A DNA stretch of 64,000 nt from Heliopora coerulea (Eukaryota > Cnidaria > Anthozoa > Scleralcyonacea > Helioporidae). The translations under genes were made by a program, and so were the position numbers. Shown in pieces: positions 1 to 13,045 of the stretch (position 1 is its first letter; each line of letters opens with the position of its first letter). The stretch covers positions 124,001 through 188,000 of the forward strand of contig JASJOG010000341.1 of the NCBI GenBank assembly GCA_030142905.1, given 5' to 3'. The notes beneath the pieces were generated by a model, which saw only the letters and a list, made by a program, of their open reading frames with translations, did no database searches and was not told the DNA's origin.

Positions 1-2368
1 TTGCAGTGGCAAGAAAAATTATTTCTATTACCTCTACCACATCTACATAATCAAATTAAACATTGAAAGACGAAAGACAAATCTCATTTTCATATGATTT
101 GTTTATCGGTGAGAATCGATGCTCATTCTGCTCCTGATCCAAATTGGATGAACATGTCCTCGCATACGATTCCTATTTATATCTTCTAACGCCGGCTCCA
201 CTACCTCGGATTTTACATTACATTTCACTGCTATGCTAACGTTGCGGTTAGAATATTTGGTAAAAATTACTGAGCTCTGTTTGGTTCGCTGTATGTTAAG
301 GAACAATCGTCTCCTACCATTGATTGCCCTGCGCATGATGGATTAGCACATTTGCAGATTGGTGAAATAAAACAAGAGTAAAGAGACGTTCTCCATCATT
401 AAAAATTATAACAAATTAAACAGCTTCGGTACATTTGCGTTGTTTTGTGTACATTTCTAATCTGTATTAACAACTTATATGTCAACATCTTTAAACAAGC
501 AAGGAGTAAATTTACGAGTGTACCCACAAGGTGTTAGACTTAAATTCCAGCGTTTGCTTGAACTGGTTTGACTGACATCACAAGCAAGCACTCTAATCCA
601 CTAGCGCAAGCATTGGTTTGTCCGACATTTTTTGTTTCTAATCAGGGGTGGTCATAGTGATCATAAGTAAAACTAGAGTAGGCTTCGGCCCTAAATTACA
701 GTCAAACTTCTCTAAAATATTGAACGCTGCCATGTTGGATTTGGTTGGGCAGAAAATTTACGTAGCCCGGATGACGGGTTAAAGAAGCTTTGAGTTTTTC
801 GTAATCAAAAGAACTCAAATATAAATCCACACCGCGTTTATCTTCAAGTTACCAGTACAAATTTCTTAATACGCACGCTCTCAAGCTGTTCTCTCAGAAA
901 AACTTCCTGAGTCCCTGACGGGATTCGAACCCGTAACCTTCTGATCGCCGGTGAGACACTCTAAAGACCATTGAGCTACAAAGACTCAGATGGTGAGCGA
1001 AGGTTAAATTTGTATACTGGTTTGTATAGATGGTAGAAATATTTACTGCCAGTCTGCAAGTCTCGATATGTCGTCTATTCTCGTCAAGGACTCTGAAAGT
1101 TTTTCTGAGAGAACAGTTTGAGAGTGAGCGTATTAAGAATATAATTACCAAGCTACCACAATCACATCAGTACAAATTTATTGGGCACTGTCCATTTGTA
1201 TGATTTGACCGATTAGTTTGGAAGATTTTGACAAGGACCAGGTTAATTTTAAGTATCGAGTTTGGCCAGTCGCGACGAAAAGTTCGTTGTTCTCATGTAT
1301 TTTCCACAGGCCTACCTCATTTCCCAAATTCAACCTTTTCGCTCGGAAAAATTTACAACTTTTTCACAATCAATTTTGAACACCAGGGAATGGAATTTTT
1401 TATGTGTATAGCCATGGGTTTTTAACCTTTGACTCGTGTTTAACTAGCGTAACTAATGTCAGTCCAGCAGTTCAAAATCATTTTCGTATTTGGTAACTCG
1501 TGAAGTATACCTCTGATGTTCTTCGTAAAACTGGGATAGTTCTTTCAGGCTAAATACAGCTGCAGTTTACTCAATCCGGGACGAGAGGTTTCACCATCAA
1601 AAATATGAAAAACAACAGGTTTCGCCAAAAACTAAAAGAATTTCTCAATTGATTCTTCCTCAAGTTGACTCGAGGACCTCGACTTGCAAGGAAAGGTCTG
1701 GGGCATAGAGGTTTGGCCCCCTTTTCACCAAATATGGTTAAAAATGGAAGCGTTCAAGGTGTTAATAGATTTTGGGGCCAATGCCACCTCCAGTTTTACT
1801 TATGATCTCTATGGGGATCGTGCCAGATCGGTTTGGCAGAGAGGGGTACAACACCCCTGTCAAGGAAAAATTAATGCGTCGCGGAATTTTCACTAATGAT
1901 AACGCATTTATATATCGTAAAAACTATTAATACTTGTTTGTGATCTAGCCAAAAAGATAATACACTCTTCTCTCTTCATGCCAAATCTAAAACTAAACTG
2001 TTTCTAGTCACTTGTTGCGGTTGTTCTTTCGAAAAATAACATGATGTTTGACCTTCAAATAAGGATATTATAAATTGGGCGTTGTCCCGGTCCCTCTGGC
2101 TTAGCCCCCCTGTCGGGGACGTTAGCTCCTGGGTCGGGGAATTCCTGGCACCACCACTGTTTCTAAGCTAGTTTCTTAGCATATTTCTTTTCGTATCACT
2201 TCACTTGTTTCTTTTCCTGATTCTTATCTTGCTTAGTTTATATTTTACTTGCGTAGTGATGTATTCATACCCATCTTACTTTACACAACTGACGTTTGTT
2301 AGGAACAGCTAATGATTATGTATACAAGTATAGTTTCATGCCTATTGCATGTTCTTTCTCATTTCCAG
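1..2368. other. Upstream flank of the Patched-like gene, no gene recognised
   Basis: No open frame here resembles a known protein. The stretch holds one tRNA-derived element (863-1139) and otherwise unassigned AT-rich sequence. A splice acceptor (ttccag, ending at 2368) closes the stretch and suggests that a non-coding 5' exon of the Patched-like gene lies somewhere in it, but I could not place that exon. Confidence 0.4.
863..1139 (-). mobile_element. tRNA-derived SINE with inverted terminal arms
   Basis: On the minus strand, positions about 985-905 read as a tRNA-like core with a D-arm box (TAGCTCAATGG), a T-arm box (GGTTCGAATCCC) and pairing 7-nt acceptor ends. The core is flanked by about 43-nt inverted arms at 863-905 and 1097-1139 that differ at only about three positions. 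A direct repeat (cagtacaaattt) lies before the left arm and about 30 nt beyond the right arm, so the true element may extend to about 1170. The core matches the family seen at 7.2 kb and 35.1-35.9 kb, so this is a retroposon rather than a functional tRNA gene. Confidence 0.65.
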
Positions 2369-2400
2369 GGGAACTGAAAAGGAAGTCTGAGTAAACAGCT

Positions 2401-5400
2401 ATGGTCGATCAAACTCGAGCTAACATACCGATGTAAGTTTCTCTCAGTTTCTCGTCTCTATAAATATATTAACAAAAGGTTGTGTGCTCCATACCTCAAA
2501 AAATAAATACATGGTAGTTTCTCATTCGAGAAATGAAATGAAATGCTAACTGAACATAAGTAGTTTGTAGGACCAGAATTTAGATAGTTTTGAACGTGTC
2601 AGCAAGTGGATAGTGAGTATACGTGACACATTCCACGGGATATAGGTGAGTAAGTTGTTTGAATTTCGTTCTGATTACCCGTGATTCCCTGTAAGGGCGC
2701 AACATCGTCTATTCACAAATTTTATTTTTTATCAGTTTTGTAACTCTCTCTTGAACGAGTCGCACGATAAACTATGGAAATCGCAAAGCTATAATAGCAA
2801 AAAAAATCTATTCGGAGACATGCTAGTAATAGAACAATCGTTGCCTTTGGAAATCACGCTCAGCATAGCGAAGAAATCAGGGATGGTGAATTCTATAGAG
2901 TAAATAGCCGTGATTCGTATCTGAAACGCGGAACTGGACGCTAGATTGGCACAAATCTTTAGCGGAGTTGAAATATTTCATAAATAGCACTCAAGCTGGA
3001 AAAACGAAGCAGGGATGAATCGATGAGAATAACATGCAAATAACTAAACGATTTGTGACTGTAGGGAAATTTCAGAATGTGCTAAAATCGCCCCGAACTG
3101 AAAGAAGTCAGGAGACAAATGGGTTCGAGAAAGATTCTGCGACAAAGCTTCTAAAGCTTGTGTCGTCATTTCAAAATTCAATGCCATTTGCCAAGACCAT
3201 CGAAGATTCAGTTTACCTATAGGTACCATATACAAGATCAGTACATACATGCGTTGAAATGCATGGGCACTTTGCAATTGTTACCGGCATGAACGATAGA
3301 GCCATTTATGAGAGAGAAAATTAAGTTGTGACCAAAATAAGATTCGAACTCTCGTATAATTGCCCATAACGAAGTTGTTCGCCAGAAAAATAAGCTGCGG
3401 CTACGCTAAGTTGCGAAAAAACTTGCACAAATACCCTGCTCATAGCTTTTTTAAAACGTGGCTTATTTTTTCTTTTTTTAACGACCTCAACTTGTTCCGT
3501 TCTGAGACATCTTCCTTTCACTAGTAAAGTCGTCAGGGGTTTGCCAGAGTAACAATAAAAGACGGATTTAAGACTTGAAGACGGGGCCTGTGGACAAACT
3601 TTCAACTCCATAGAATCACAGCTGGCTATTAAAAACAACCAAAGAGGTAATATAAGGCCAACGGCTGTGATGCAGACAAATGGCTAAGGTTAAGCTTCAC
3701 GAAAACGTGAGGTAGGTTAAATCAAACTCCCACAAACAAGTGTAACAACTGTGGCTAACCCATGAAATATGTGATGGGTAACTGCTTTGCCGGCTTCCTA
3801 CAGGCGTTTGTACTGTTGAGAAAAAACTGCCATTGAGGGTTGACTGGCCATTCCGCTCCATCAAAACTGACCGTTATAATTGTTATTGTCATTTAACTGC
3901 GCCTTTATTCACTATTTTTCAAATATTGTTACTATTTTTTAAGAAATTCTACTTGTAACCAATACAATCCGTGGCAATTGTGGCTGAAACTCTGTCGTCT
4001 GTACAACCGTCTAATGGGAAGATTTTTCTCTGCATTGGGAGAACTAGTTGCAAATTACCCGCTGGTTATCATACTTGTATGTTTTCTAGTTATGTTTGCT
4101 CTTGCATCCGGCTTTGCTTTCATTGATACTGAAAACAGAACAGAAAAATTGTACATTCCTCAAAACAGCGAATCCATCAGCAACCTCAACAAAGCGAAGG
4201 ACTACGGCTTCTATCGTCCATCACGTCTGACTGAAGTGATCATAATTAGCAATGACGGAAGTAATGTTCTCACTAAGGATTGCTTTCAAGATGCTCTTTT
4301 GCTGCACGAAGTAATTACTAATATTTCAGGATACACTGAACTTTGTTTACCATTGGCTAAAGGCCTCAAACCTGTCGTTTCAAGTCAGTGTCTCACCGAG
4401 GAGCCTTTGGGTATCTTCAACTTCAGTTCCAATGAATTCGAAAGATTGCTATTTACTCTAAATAATCTCCAAACGTCGAAGATTGGGCTATTTCATCGAG
4501 TTTTTGGTGAAATGTTGCGTAATACTTCTGGTCAGATTATTTCTGCCAAGGCCATGCGCCTAATTTACCATCTCAAAGGTTTCAGTCTTGACGAAGATGT
4601 TTCGGAAAAAACAACTGATTGGGAAAAACAATTCCTGGATAAAATGAAAGCCTTTAATGCCAATCGTCTCAAGTGCGGTCCAATTTTTTTCACTTCTGGT
4701 CGAAGTCTTGATGACTCAATTAACGAAAGTGCGGGAGCTGACATTAAACTGGTTACAGTGACGTTCACTATAATGATTAGCTTTGCATGCTTCATGCTTG
4801 GAAAGTATCGGAATCCACTGACGGGTCACGGACTTTTGGCTGTAGGTGGCACGTTATGTGTTGGTTTTGGCATCGTGACGGCTTTTGGTCTTTCTATGCA
4901 TTCTAAAACTCCATTTGTCAGCATCGTGGGAATCCTGCCATTCTTGATCGTCGGTGTGGGGATTGACGATATGTCCATCATTGTTGATGAACTTGATCGC
5001 ACACATCCTGATCAAGCGATTCCAAAGCGTGTAAGCGAGGTCATGAGATATGCCGGGCCAGCTATTACGATGACCACGATCACCGATCTTTTAGTATTTG
5101 CAGTTGGAACAACTTCCAAGTTCCCTTCCATTACATATTTTTGCACTTACGCTGCACTTGCTATAGCGTTTGCATTTTTCTTCCTTGTCACCGTCTTTGT
5201 CGCCTTCATGACCTACGATTGCAAGCGGATGAATGCTGGACGGAGGGACATGGTACCGTGCCTAAAGGCTCCAGCGCCCGAACCTGGGAGACCGCGCTGG
5301 GATGAGCCACTTCCACAGACTTCAAACAAGATTATGACATTTTGGGGCAAGCTTTTAATGAAGCCAATTTCAAAAGGCATAGTTGTGATCGTTTCTATGT

Positions 5401-6408
5401 CTCTGCTTGGTATAGGTATTTACAGTACAACATTCATCAGTGAAGAGTTTGACCGGAGAGACCTTGCAAAAGATGGCTCAGAGTTCATTAAGTATTTAGA
5501 CACCTTAGAACATTATTTCACTGATGATCTCAAAGTTGATATAATCCTGGAATCTGGTATAAACTATTCCAATCCTTCCACGCAGCAAAAGATCCTCGAT
5601 CTTTCTCAGATTGTTGCAAGCAATGAGTATTACCGTTCGTATGTCGATTCTTGGTTTACTAACTTTCATAACTGGTCCTCTGGTGAAAACGGTATTATAG
5701 CTGCACGAAGTTTTGTTGCTTCCTTGCAGCAATTTCTGGCCATGTATCCGAGGTTCCGGTCGGATATTTTGTTCACGAAAGACAACCTGACCATTGACGC
5801 TTCTCGTCTCTATTTCTATAAAAAGGAGAGTTCAAGCTCCGTGGTAAGCCGAGATGCCATGACTTCATTGCGAAAAGATCTTTCCGAGAAATCCGACCTC
5901 CCAGTTTTTGCTAGTACTTACGAGTTTATTTTCTTTGAACAATTTGTCTCGACATTGCCAGAAACCATCCGTAATCTGGCGTTGGCGGCTTCATCAATTT
6001 TGGTTGTCACTAGTTTTTTTCTTGTAAATCCCATTGTGGTACTTCTGGTTTTCTTGGGATTCGTGTCGCTGATTTTTGAGCTACTAGGTGAGAAAACCTT
6101 AAGTTTAACATGATAAATTATAGATGCATATCTTACTGAAAAACTTGTAGATATAGATTGTTTTGAGTTCCTTTAATTATGTTTTATAAATTAACATGCG
6201 TCTTGCTGACGCTCTGATTGGACGAGCTTCATTTTCACTCAAATTGCAGCATTGAACACGAAAAAGACTGGAACGATACTTCGTCATATCAGGCCTCACG
6301 ATTGAATGAAATCGACATGGGCGCAGCCATATATATATACATATTGTATATGTATATGTATGTATATATGTACATGTGGATGTGGATGTGGATGAGGAAG
6401 TGTATATG

Positions 6409-6457
<49 letters not shown>

Positions 6458-9400
6458 TTGTGTGTGCGTGGATGTGTGTGTGTATGTCTATATATATATA
6501 ATTAACATAGCTCTACCTCTGTGGCTTTGAGCACTCTGTGAGCACATTGTGTGTGTATGTGTGTCTGTATACAAATATGAATAGAACCTGTGACTCTGCG
6601 AGTCTCGAGCATTGCTCTGGCAACTAATTTTACGAAGAAAAAGTTTGAAAATGATTTTCCATTTTATGTAATTTGAGTGTAAATGCCAAGTGTTCGTGAA
6701 ACAACAAGTTTCTGATTTGAGCTAGAACGACATAACCAGATGTTTTTTTGTGCTGCTATACGTCTTCATGGTTTCAACAATTTGGTTCATAGAGAAATAT
6801 GTTTGTGACAAAAAGGTTATCTTTTCTGAAGCCACCGTTATTCAAAGAACCGAAATTTTAATTAACAAAAATATATTTCTATTGTATCTTACGGCAGGTC
6901 TGATGCACATTTGGGGTGTGTCGCTCAACTCCATTTCCATGATTAACCTTGTCATGGCTATCGGATTTGCCGTTGATTATAGTGCCCATGTCGCACATGC
7001 GTTTGTGTTCTCTCGCAAGTCCAGTCCTGAAGAAAAAGTCATCAACTCTCTATCAACTGTTGGTGCAAGTGTGTTCATGGGAGGTATGTTCTGTCATATG
7101 ATTTTAGGCATTTCGGAAGACTGTCGTAATGCATACTAGTGTGGACGACAAAGGTGTTGGATCGATAATTTGGCTGCAGTTTGTTCTATGACAAATCAGT
7201 GCATTAAGAGAGATGATTGATCGTCAAGCCCTGTACTCAGTAAACGATTCTGAGCCCCAGACGGGGAACGAACCCGTCAAAAAAAATTAAATCAGTGCAT
7301 ATTAAAATTGGACATTTTGATTGGTAATTTATACCACTCGTCCTTCGGACTGAAACTATTTTTATAGCGTTTGAACTGCTCACTCGTTTGTGATTTTTTT
7401 CCGAATTGCACTCGAAACTATGCTATTATTTACCAGTATTAATATATGTAATATTGAACGGGGATTTGGAATCCTGCAGTAACCATAGCTACCGATGGAT
7501 TGTTTTAATACTAGGATGTGATTCTGTCATTGTCTTATGAATTTGTCTTACAAAAAACTATTCACATTTTTTTTTCTTGCATCTGTGAATCTCTAAGGTT
7601 CAAAATATTTAATTTTGAGGTCTTATGCCTTTATGCAAGCACTGCTTCTCCAGATTATGACTCAGGTTACGATTAGGGTAAGGAACCTAATCCTAAACTT
7701 AATCCTAACCGTTTACATGTCCCTCCGGTGACATTTTAATCCAAATCATTACAATTTTTTCAAAAACGTTATCAGGTAAATAGGATACTTAATTTTCCAA
7801 TCTTTGGGAAGGATTAGTTACTTGTTGAGTACTGTAACTGGTGGCCTGCGAAATTTTCACTGTGTTATATCGGTTTTTAAACAGCTAAGCGGTTGGGAAC
7901 TTTTTCTGGGATAAAATAGGGATTTGGGGGAATTTTTTTTGAAGCCTGGTGCGGATCTTTTCACATGAAAATTGAATTTAACTCAAACCGAAATGAAAAC
8001 TAATTTTCAAATGAAAAGTTTGGTCCAAGGCATGGTATTAACGTGCACCAGTTAATTAGTTTAGAAATGGGCTATTATCTACGACAACTCGATATTAAAG
8101 GATTTATCCTCAAACTAGAAGGAAAGATCAATAATCGTTTGCTGCCATATGTAATAATCTGCTCACAACGTGCAACCCATTATCGCACATCAATGACAAC
8201 GAAACTCCTCCGTTGCACTTATGGTATTTATATGTAATGGAACAGGAAAGCGAAATGGCATCCAAATGACAGCATGGTCTTATGGAAATGTTGGAGTTAA
8301 TGTGCGAAGAGCCAAGATCGAGGCGCTACTTGTATGTTGCGAAAATGTCTTTTCATCAATGCGCGAGGTTCCAAGCAATTTCTCAGAAAAGTTTCGGATT
8401 TCATGCCGGAAACCGAACTTTCTGATCATCAGTAAGGCAGCACGCTATCACAATATAATCTCTATACAGTATTGACTACTGAATCGATGGCGTACCCATT
8501 ATAATAGGCTTTCCAATTTTCTGGCGAGTATGCCCTGTGGCTGTCACACTTGACGCCTATAAAACCTGCCACATGCATGCAATTTGTCGGCAAGCTGGAG
8601 ACTAGGCGCAAATCTTTTTTCATTTTCCGAATTTTTTTTCTTTTCTGATATTTGTGTTTTAGTAAATTTCTGTCATCATTAACAAGCGGAAATTTTAGTA
8701 AAATGGTTGAAGAACATTGTCCACCTGTATGTTGTAAAAAGCATATGAATACCAGATTCCCCGAGTCTAACCCTTAACTTTCCAACGGTTTCTGAAAGTG
8801 AAGCGTTTGGCCCTTGTCTGGCACTATATACAGCATTGGAATATTCGTCACCCATGGCAAGATTTCAATTTCAGTATTTAGGAAAATATTTCATAACAAA
8901 CAGATTAAAATAACAAGGACCTTATAATTCTTTTTATTACCGCGCTAAGGAAGGGTGCATAGTCAAATAGCTATGTTTCAGGAATTATATATTACTTAAT
9001 ATTTGTTCACGTTTGCATGGATGTATGTCTTAAGTCGCCGATATTAAATTCCACTCCTGTCGTTCTTAGGTTTTAGCACATCTCTGGGGATGGTCGTTAC
9101 TGTTTTTTCTTCATCCGAGATTTTTCGTATTTTCTTCAAAATGTTTCTTGGAATAGTTGTTCTCGGCTTACTGCATGGTCTTTGCTTTCTCCCAGTATGG
9201 TTGGCGATATTTTGTCGACATCATATTACTGTCACTACTGTGAAACAGACCACAAGCCACAACTTAAATACTACGTCAGCTATGTAAGTACCAGAAACCC
9301 CATTTCCAAGAAGTAGGATAAACGTTTGTAAGTTTAACTGTAATTTGGAGGGGTATGTGGGCTTTGTTTCACATTTATAAAGCTCTGGACTTGTGAAACC

Positions 9401-9925
9401 TAAAACTGAGGGATTCAAGTCACATCCGGAGTCACGTTTTGAGCTACAGTTGTGAGCAAATGGATTTCCGTGTTTGTATACTGTGACCAAAATCAGCGGG
9501 ATTTTGCAAATCTTGGGGATAGTGCAAAACAACATGAGCCTTAAGGCGATTGTTTTCAGCTTTTCGAACACCATTAATTTTCTTTTTAATGAAGAGCAAA
9601 AGGAGTACCAATCGCATCATTCTTCCGATGATCGGCAATTTTTGTTACACGAATGTTATGTTCGTCGTAAAATGCATCAAATGTTATTCTTGAGCCTTGT
9701 TTGCTTAATTTTGCCATCCATCTAAGGTAACAAGCCATCCTTTTTCATATTTTTAGTGGCAATGGAGGTGGCTTCATTATCAGTAGAGACCACGAAATGT
9801 CTAAAGATAATCCAGTAATGAATTCAAACCAAATACTTGGAAGGTCACACCTACCATCGGATTCCTACCAAATGGCTGGTTCACCAAACACGCATGCGAA
9901 TTCTACCACAAATTATCCACCATGA
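2401..9925 (+). CDS. PTCHD3-like: Patched domain-containing (PTCHD3-like) membrane protein, five exons
   Basis: Predicted multi-pass membrane protein of the Patched/RND sterol-transporter family. Coding exons are 2401-2432, 3944-6087, 6898-7083, 9070-9283 and 9757-9925. All junctions are GT-AG and all phases agree, giving 915 codons including the stop. Exon 2 carries a first membrane helix (about residues 50-72), a large extracellular loop with NxS/T sites, and a sterol-sensing domain at about 279-434 with the RND-type GVGIDD motif near 348. Exon 3 continues the second helix bundle (IGFAVDYSAHVAHAF, the counterpart of the first motif). Exon 4 adds the last helices (GIVVLGLLHGLCFLPV). Exon 5 is a hydrophilic tail. 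The length fits the family. The small first exon rests on a start codon, a GTAAGT donor and a phase match only. If it is wrong, translation could start at the ATG at 4014. The substrate is unknown. Confidence 0.85.
6327..6505. repeat. TA/TG microsatellite in a Patched-like gene intron
   Basis: This is a mix of (TA)n, TGTA and (TG)n runs inside the intron between 6087 and 6898. The open frame across it is a translation of the repeat and not a gene. The rest of the intron holds nothing I recognise. Confidence 0.85.
7222..7285 (-). mobile_element. Truncated tRNA-derived SINE fragment
   Basis: The sequence around 7252-7279 (gagccccagacgggga then gaacccgtc) matches the T-arm/acceptor end of the tRNA-like core found at 35.2 kb. 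The preceding 30 nt also match that family's flank. The D-arm and anticodon part is missing. It lies in the third intron of the Patched-like gene. The rest of this intron (7084-9069) has no recognisable gene. Confidence 0.55.
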
Positions 9926-10112
9926 ACTCCGAACTGAGTTCAAATGAAAAGGCCGTTGTAAGCGAAAATATCTAAATGCGTTTGAGTGAAATAGATTCCG
10001 CTTTCAGTTCTGGAACCTACAGCATGCCACTGTTCGCTTCAGAGATACCACCGACTGCACAAAATTAAAATATGATACTGCATAGACAATGTTAAATAAG
10101 GTAAGAAGTTAA

Positions 10113-11060
10113 AGGGTTGTTAACTGCCGTGACTAGTCTCAAAGAATTCCAACGTTTCGAGCAAAGGACCTTTGTCACAGAAGGAAACGTGTTCTGAAAC
10201 GGTAATAGTAATTAGACTGGGTTTTACACAAAAAGGAGGCATATGACAATGTGAGGGACAATAACAAACAAATCAATGACTAGGTACCAACAAGGAAGTC
10301 ATTTGCTATTTTTAACAACAATCAGCAAACCGGCATTGGGTTAAACCCAATTTATTTCTATTCCCCTGCCGATTTAATCCAATGCCAGTTAGCTGATTGT
10401 CGTCAAAAATAGCAAATGACTTCCTTGTCGTTCCCTAGTCGTTGATTTATTATTGTTTCTCACATTTCATTGGCCAACTTTTTGTCACATGACTACTTTC
10501 CGTATAAAACCTAGTGTAGTTACAATTTAATGACGTTTAAAAAACGAGCAGGAGCGCTTTATCGGATATCAAACACAAGGCGATAGCTGAGTGTTTTAGG
10601 TCCGACAAAGCACGTTCTGCGAGTTTTTTGAACGGCTTAAAAACAAACCACTTAATACGCTAATTCGTGAAGAAAGTTTGAAAATTAACGTTTTCTATGC
10701 CGAGAAAATTGGAGCGGAAAAGTAAGCGTGTTTTTATCACGTATAAAGACAAGACACGGTTATGATTTTCTTTTGTATTTTCCTCATCAATACTTTATGA
10801 GTTTTTTTAACTGTTTGTAATGTACTGTTTCTAAATTGATGTAGCCCAGTCCCTTCTCATTGTAATTTCTATTAAATTGCATAACTTTTTTTATACACCA
10901 TTTTAACAGAATCACAATTCACTTACGTGCGATGATTTTGCATTAAATTCGAAATTTCAGTACCAAATTCCTGTTTCGGAATATGTTTCTTTCTCCGACA
11001 AATGGCTTTTGCTCGAAACGTTGGAACTCTTTGAGATCAGTGACAGCAGTTAGCAACCCC
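10113..11060. mobile_element. Non-autonomous DNA transposon with long TIRs and an inner foldback
   Basis: Terminal inverted repeats of roughly 60-70 nt lie at 10113-10180 and 10995-11060 and share the core ccaacgtttcgagcaaa. No transposase frame lies between them. Inside the left half, 10246-10340 and 10372-10470 form a second inverted repeat (core gaagtcatttgctattttt) around a spacer of about 30 nt. No clear target-site duplication was identified. Confidence 0.7.
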
Positions 11061-11564
11061 CGAGCTTTGCACAAAATTAACCTTTTCACCCAGAATTTTG
11101 CAAATATAAAATCAAATCTCGCAACTATCCAGTGAGATGGGAGTTACAGTTTATGGCTTAATTTCTATAACAAATATCTTACTGGTCCATATCATCACAG
11201 GACCTGCACCGAAGTAAAAGGTTGATATGTATTTGAAAAGCCGGAATCAGGGATCTTTGAATTGAAATAATTTGTGTTTTTATGTCTCAAATATCATACT
11301 GACATTTTAGCATGCGCAGCTGCCATCCTCGGAACTTCTCTCCTTCTCCTTTCTTTGGGCTCGAGCTGGTGAGTTCCCTTTGGGTCCAAAACGGAGTCGA
11401 TGGACACAGCTTCTGACTTCGTTTTGTCATCATGATTTTCATGAAGTGTCATTCGAGAAGGCTTGAAATCTGTAGATATTGTCATCTCTCACTAGAACAG
11501 TGGTCAGTGATGTCACCCACCTCTCCATGTACCAATCTGTCCACTCATTCATTGACCCATTCAC
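11061..11564. other. Spacer, no gene recognised
   Basis: AT-rich sequence between two transposons. Short open frames are present on both strands, but none shows a domain or splice context I recognise. Confidence 0.4.
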
Positions 11565-11842
11565 GCGCGGATCTAGGATTTTGCAGAAAGGGGGATTCGG
11601 CACGTCAAGTGTGGCTTCAGGTTTTTGAGAAAGAGGTGGTTAACCAGATTATTAATTATTCTAGTTTTTTAATGGTTTGGTTCCTGTATCGCTTAAATGG
11701 GATGTATAATCAAAGAAAGAATATGCAAATAAAGTTTATTATGTAAACAGGGACAATAGCGAGAAACCCTCTCATTGCTAGCTCAATTGGGGGGATTTAA
11801 ACTCCCTAACCCCCCCCCCCCCTCCCCCGTGGTCCGCCTCTG
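11565..11842. mobile_element. hAT-like MITE, copy 1
   Basis: The element begins gcgcggatctagga and ends gtggtccgcctctg. It has the same ends and internal blocks (caggtttttgaga; ctcaattggggggatttaaac) as the element at 21.26 kb. It contains a long C run. Flanks share at least seven bases (ccattca), which fits a hAT-type target duplication. It is non-coding. Confidence 0.55.
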
Positions 11843-12060
11843 CCATTCATCTATTCATCCATTCATCTATTCATATCTTCTTCTAGCCCTTCATCCTTCC
11901 TTCCCTCTATCCATCCACCTACCCCACCTCCCTATCACCTTTTCTTATATCACTTATTCATCCACCAAGCCTTCCTCCCTCCTTCCATCATCCACCTTCA
12001 ACATCTCTATCTCATTCCCACCAACCTACCCATCCTCAACAAGATAGACCCTACTTTTCT
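11843..12060. repeat. Pyrimidine-rich CATT/CCTT low-complexity tract
   Basis: Degenerate tetranucleotide repeats (ttcatc, ccttcc) follow directly after the MITE. The open frame across them is compositional. Confidence 0.7.
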
Positions 12061-12384
12061 ACCCTCTCACCATCACTAAAATAGGTGATACTCTCCCCCG
12101 CCAACCCTCAACGAGATGGTTCCTACTCTTCGAAACACTTATTCCCAACTACAATGGTCCTAATCTAGGTTGGCTTGAGAATGATACGGCAAAGAAACTT
12201 TATTATTTTCACAAATCAGTATAAGATTATACGTATGTCTCTATTTCTAAATCTTAATCCACACATTTTAACTTACATTACAGTTGCTTTGTGTCAAAAC
12301 TAGCCTAGAAGCAGCGCAAAATTATAATAAGGCCATGTGATGCAAACCGGAAATCTAAGGCTGAATTTCAGTTTTTGTCATTAA

Positions 12385-13045
12385 CCCTTTCGGGTCCCTA
12401 CCCGACTTTGGTATGTTACTCTGGCTAACGGCAAACGATTTTAGTCGTTAAAGGGAGCGCTCCCGCCTTGAAAGAGTCATCTCCAGGATTATTAATTCTT
12501 TCCCGGTGGCATAAGACTTGTACTATTTTACTTTGGTTAAAGTCAGACGATTTTACTCGTCAAGGAGAGACCAGATATACGTTGACCTTTTCCTTACCAA
12601 TGGGTCTCTCCTTGACTGGTAAAATCGTCTGGAGTTAGTCAGATTGTTTTCTTAAGCTTTCGTCATTAACCCTCGCGGGTCCATACCCGACTTTATTTTC
12701 CTCCTTCAAAAATTATCAACTTAACAGTTAGCGGTCGAGTGCAAATACCATAATTCTCTTTGGTGTTTTACTCTGGCTAACGCCGGACGATTTTACTCGT
12801 CAAGGAGAGACCAGAAATATGTTAACACTTTCCTGTCCACGAAGTCTTCTCTTGACGAGTAAAATCGTTTGGCGTTAGCCAGAGTAAAATACCAAAGTCG
12901 GTTATGGATCAGAAAGGGTCAGGTAGATAGCTTTTAACTCTTTCCTGTCCAAGAGGTCTCCCCTTGACTAGTAAAATTCTTTGGCGTTAGCCAGAGTAAA
13001 ATACCATAGTCGGGTATGGACCTGAAAGGGTCCGACTTTTCCTGT
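12385..13045. repeat. Cluster of foldback repeats sharing a GACGATTTTACTCGTC core
   Basis: Several units in both orientations each carry a block such as tctggctaacgc, then gacgattttactcgtc, then aaggagaga, next to a block tacccgacttt. Adjacent units form hairpins, for example 12535-12635, 12770-12900 and 12955-13040. Related single or degraded copies occur at about 46735-46765, 55605-55690 and 60250-60290. No coding capacity is seen. Confidence 0.7.

Noticed and set aside
103..336. Minus-strand frame near the window start
   Set aside because: No domain, splice sites or similarity that I can recognise.
7660..7710. Telomere-like ttagggt / cctaacc motifs
   Set aside because: Only scattered degenerate hexamers are present, with no array.
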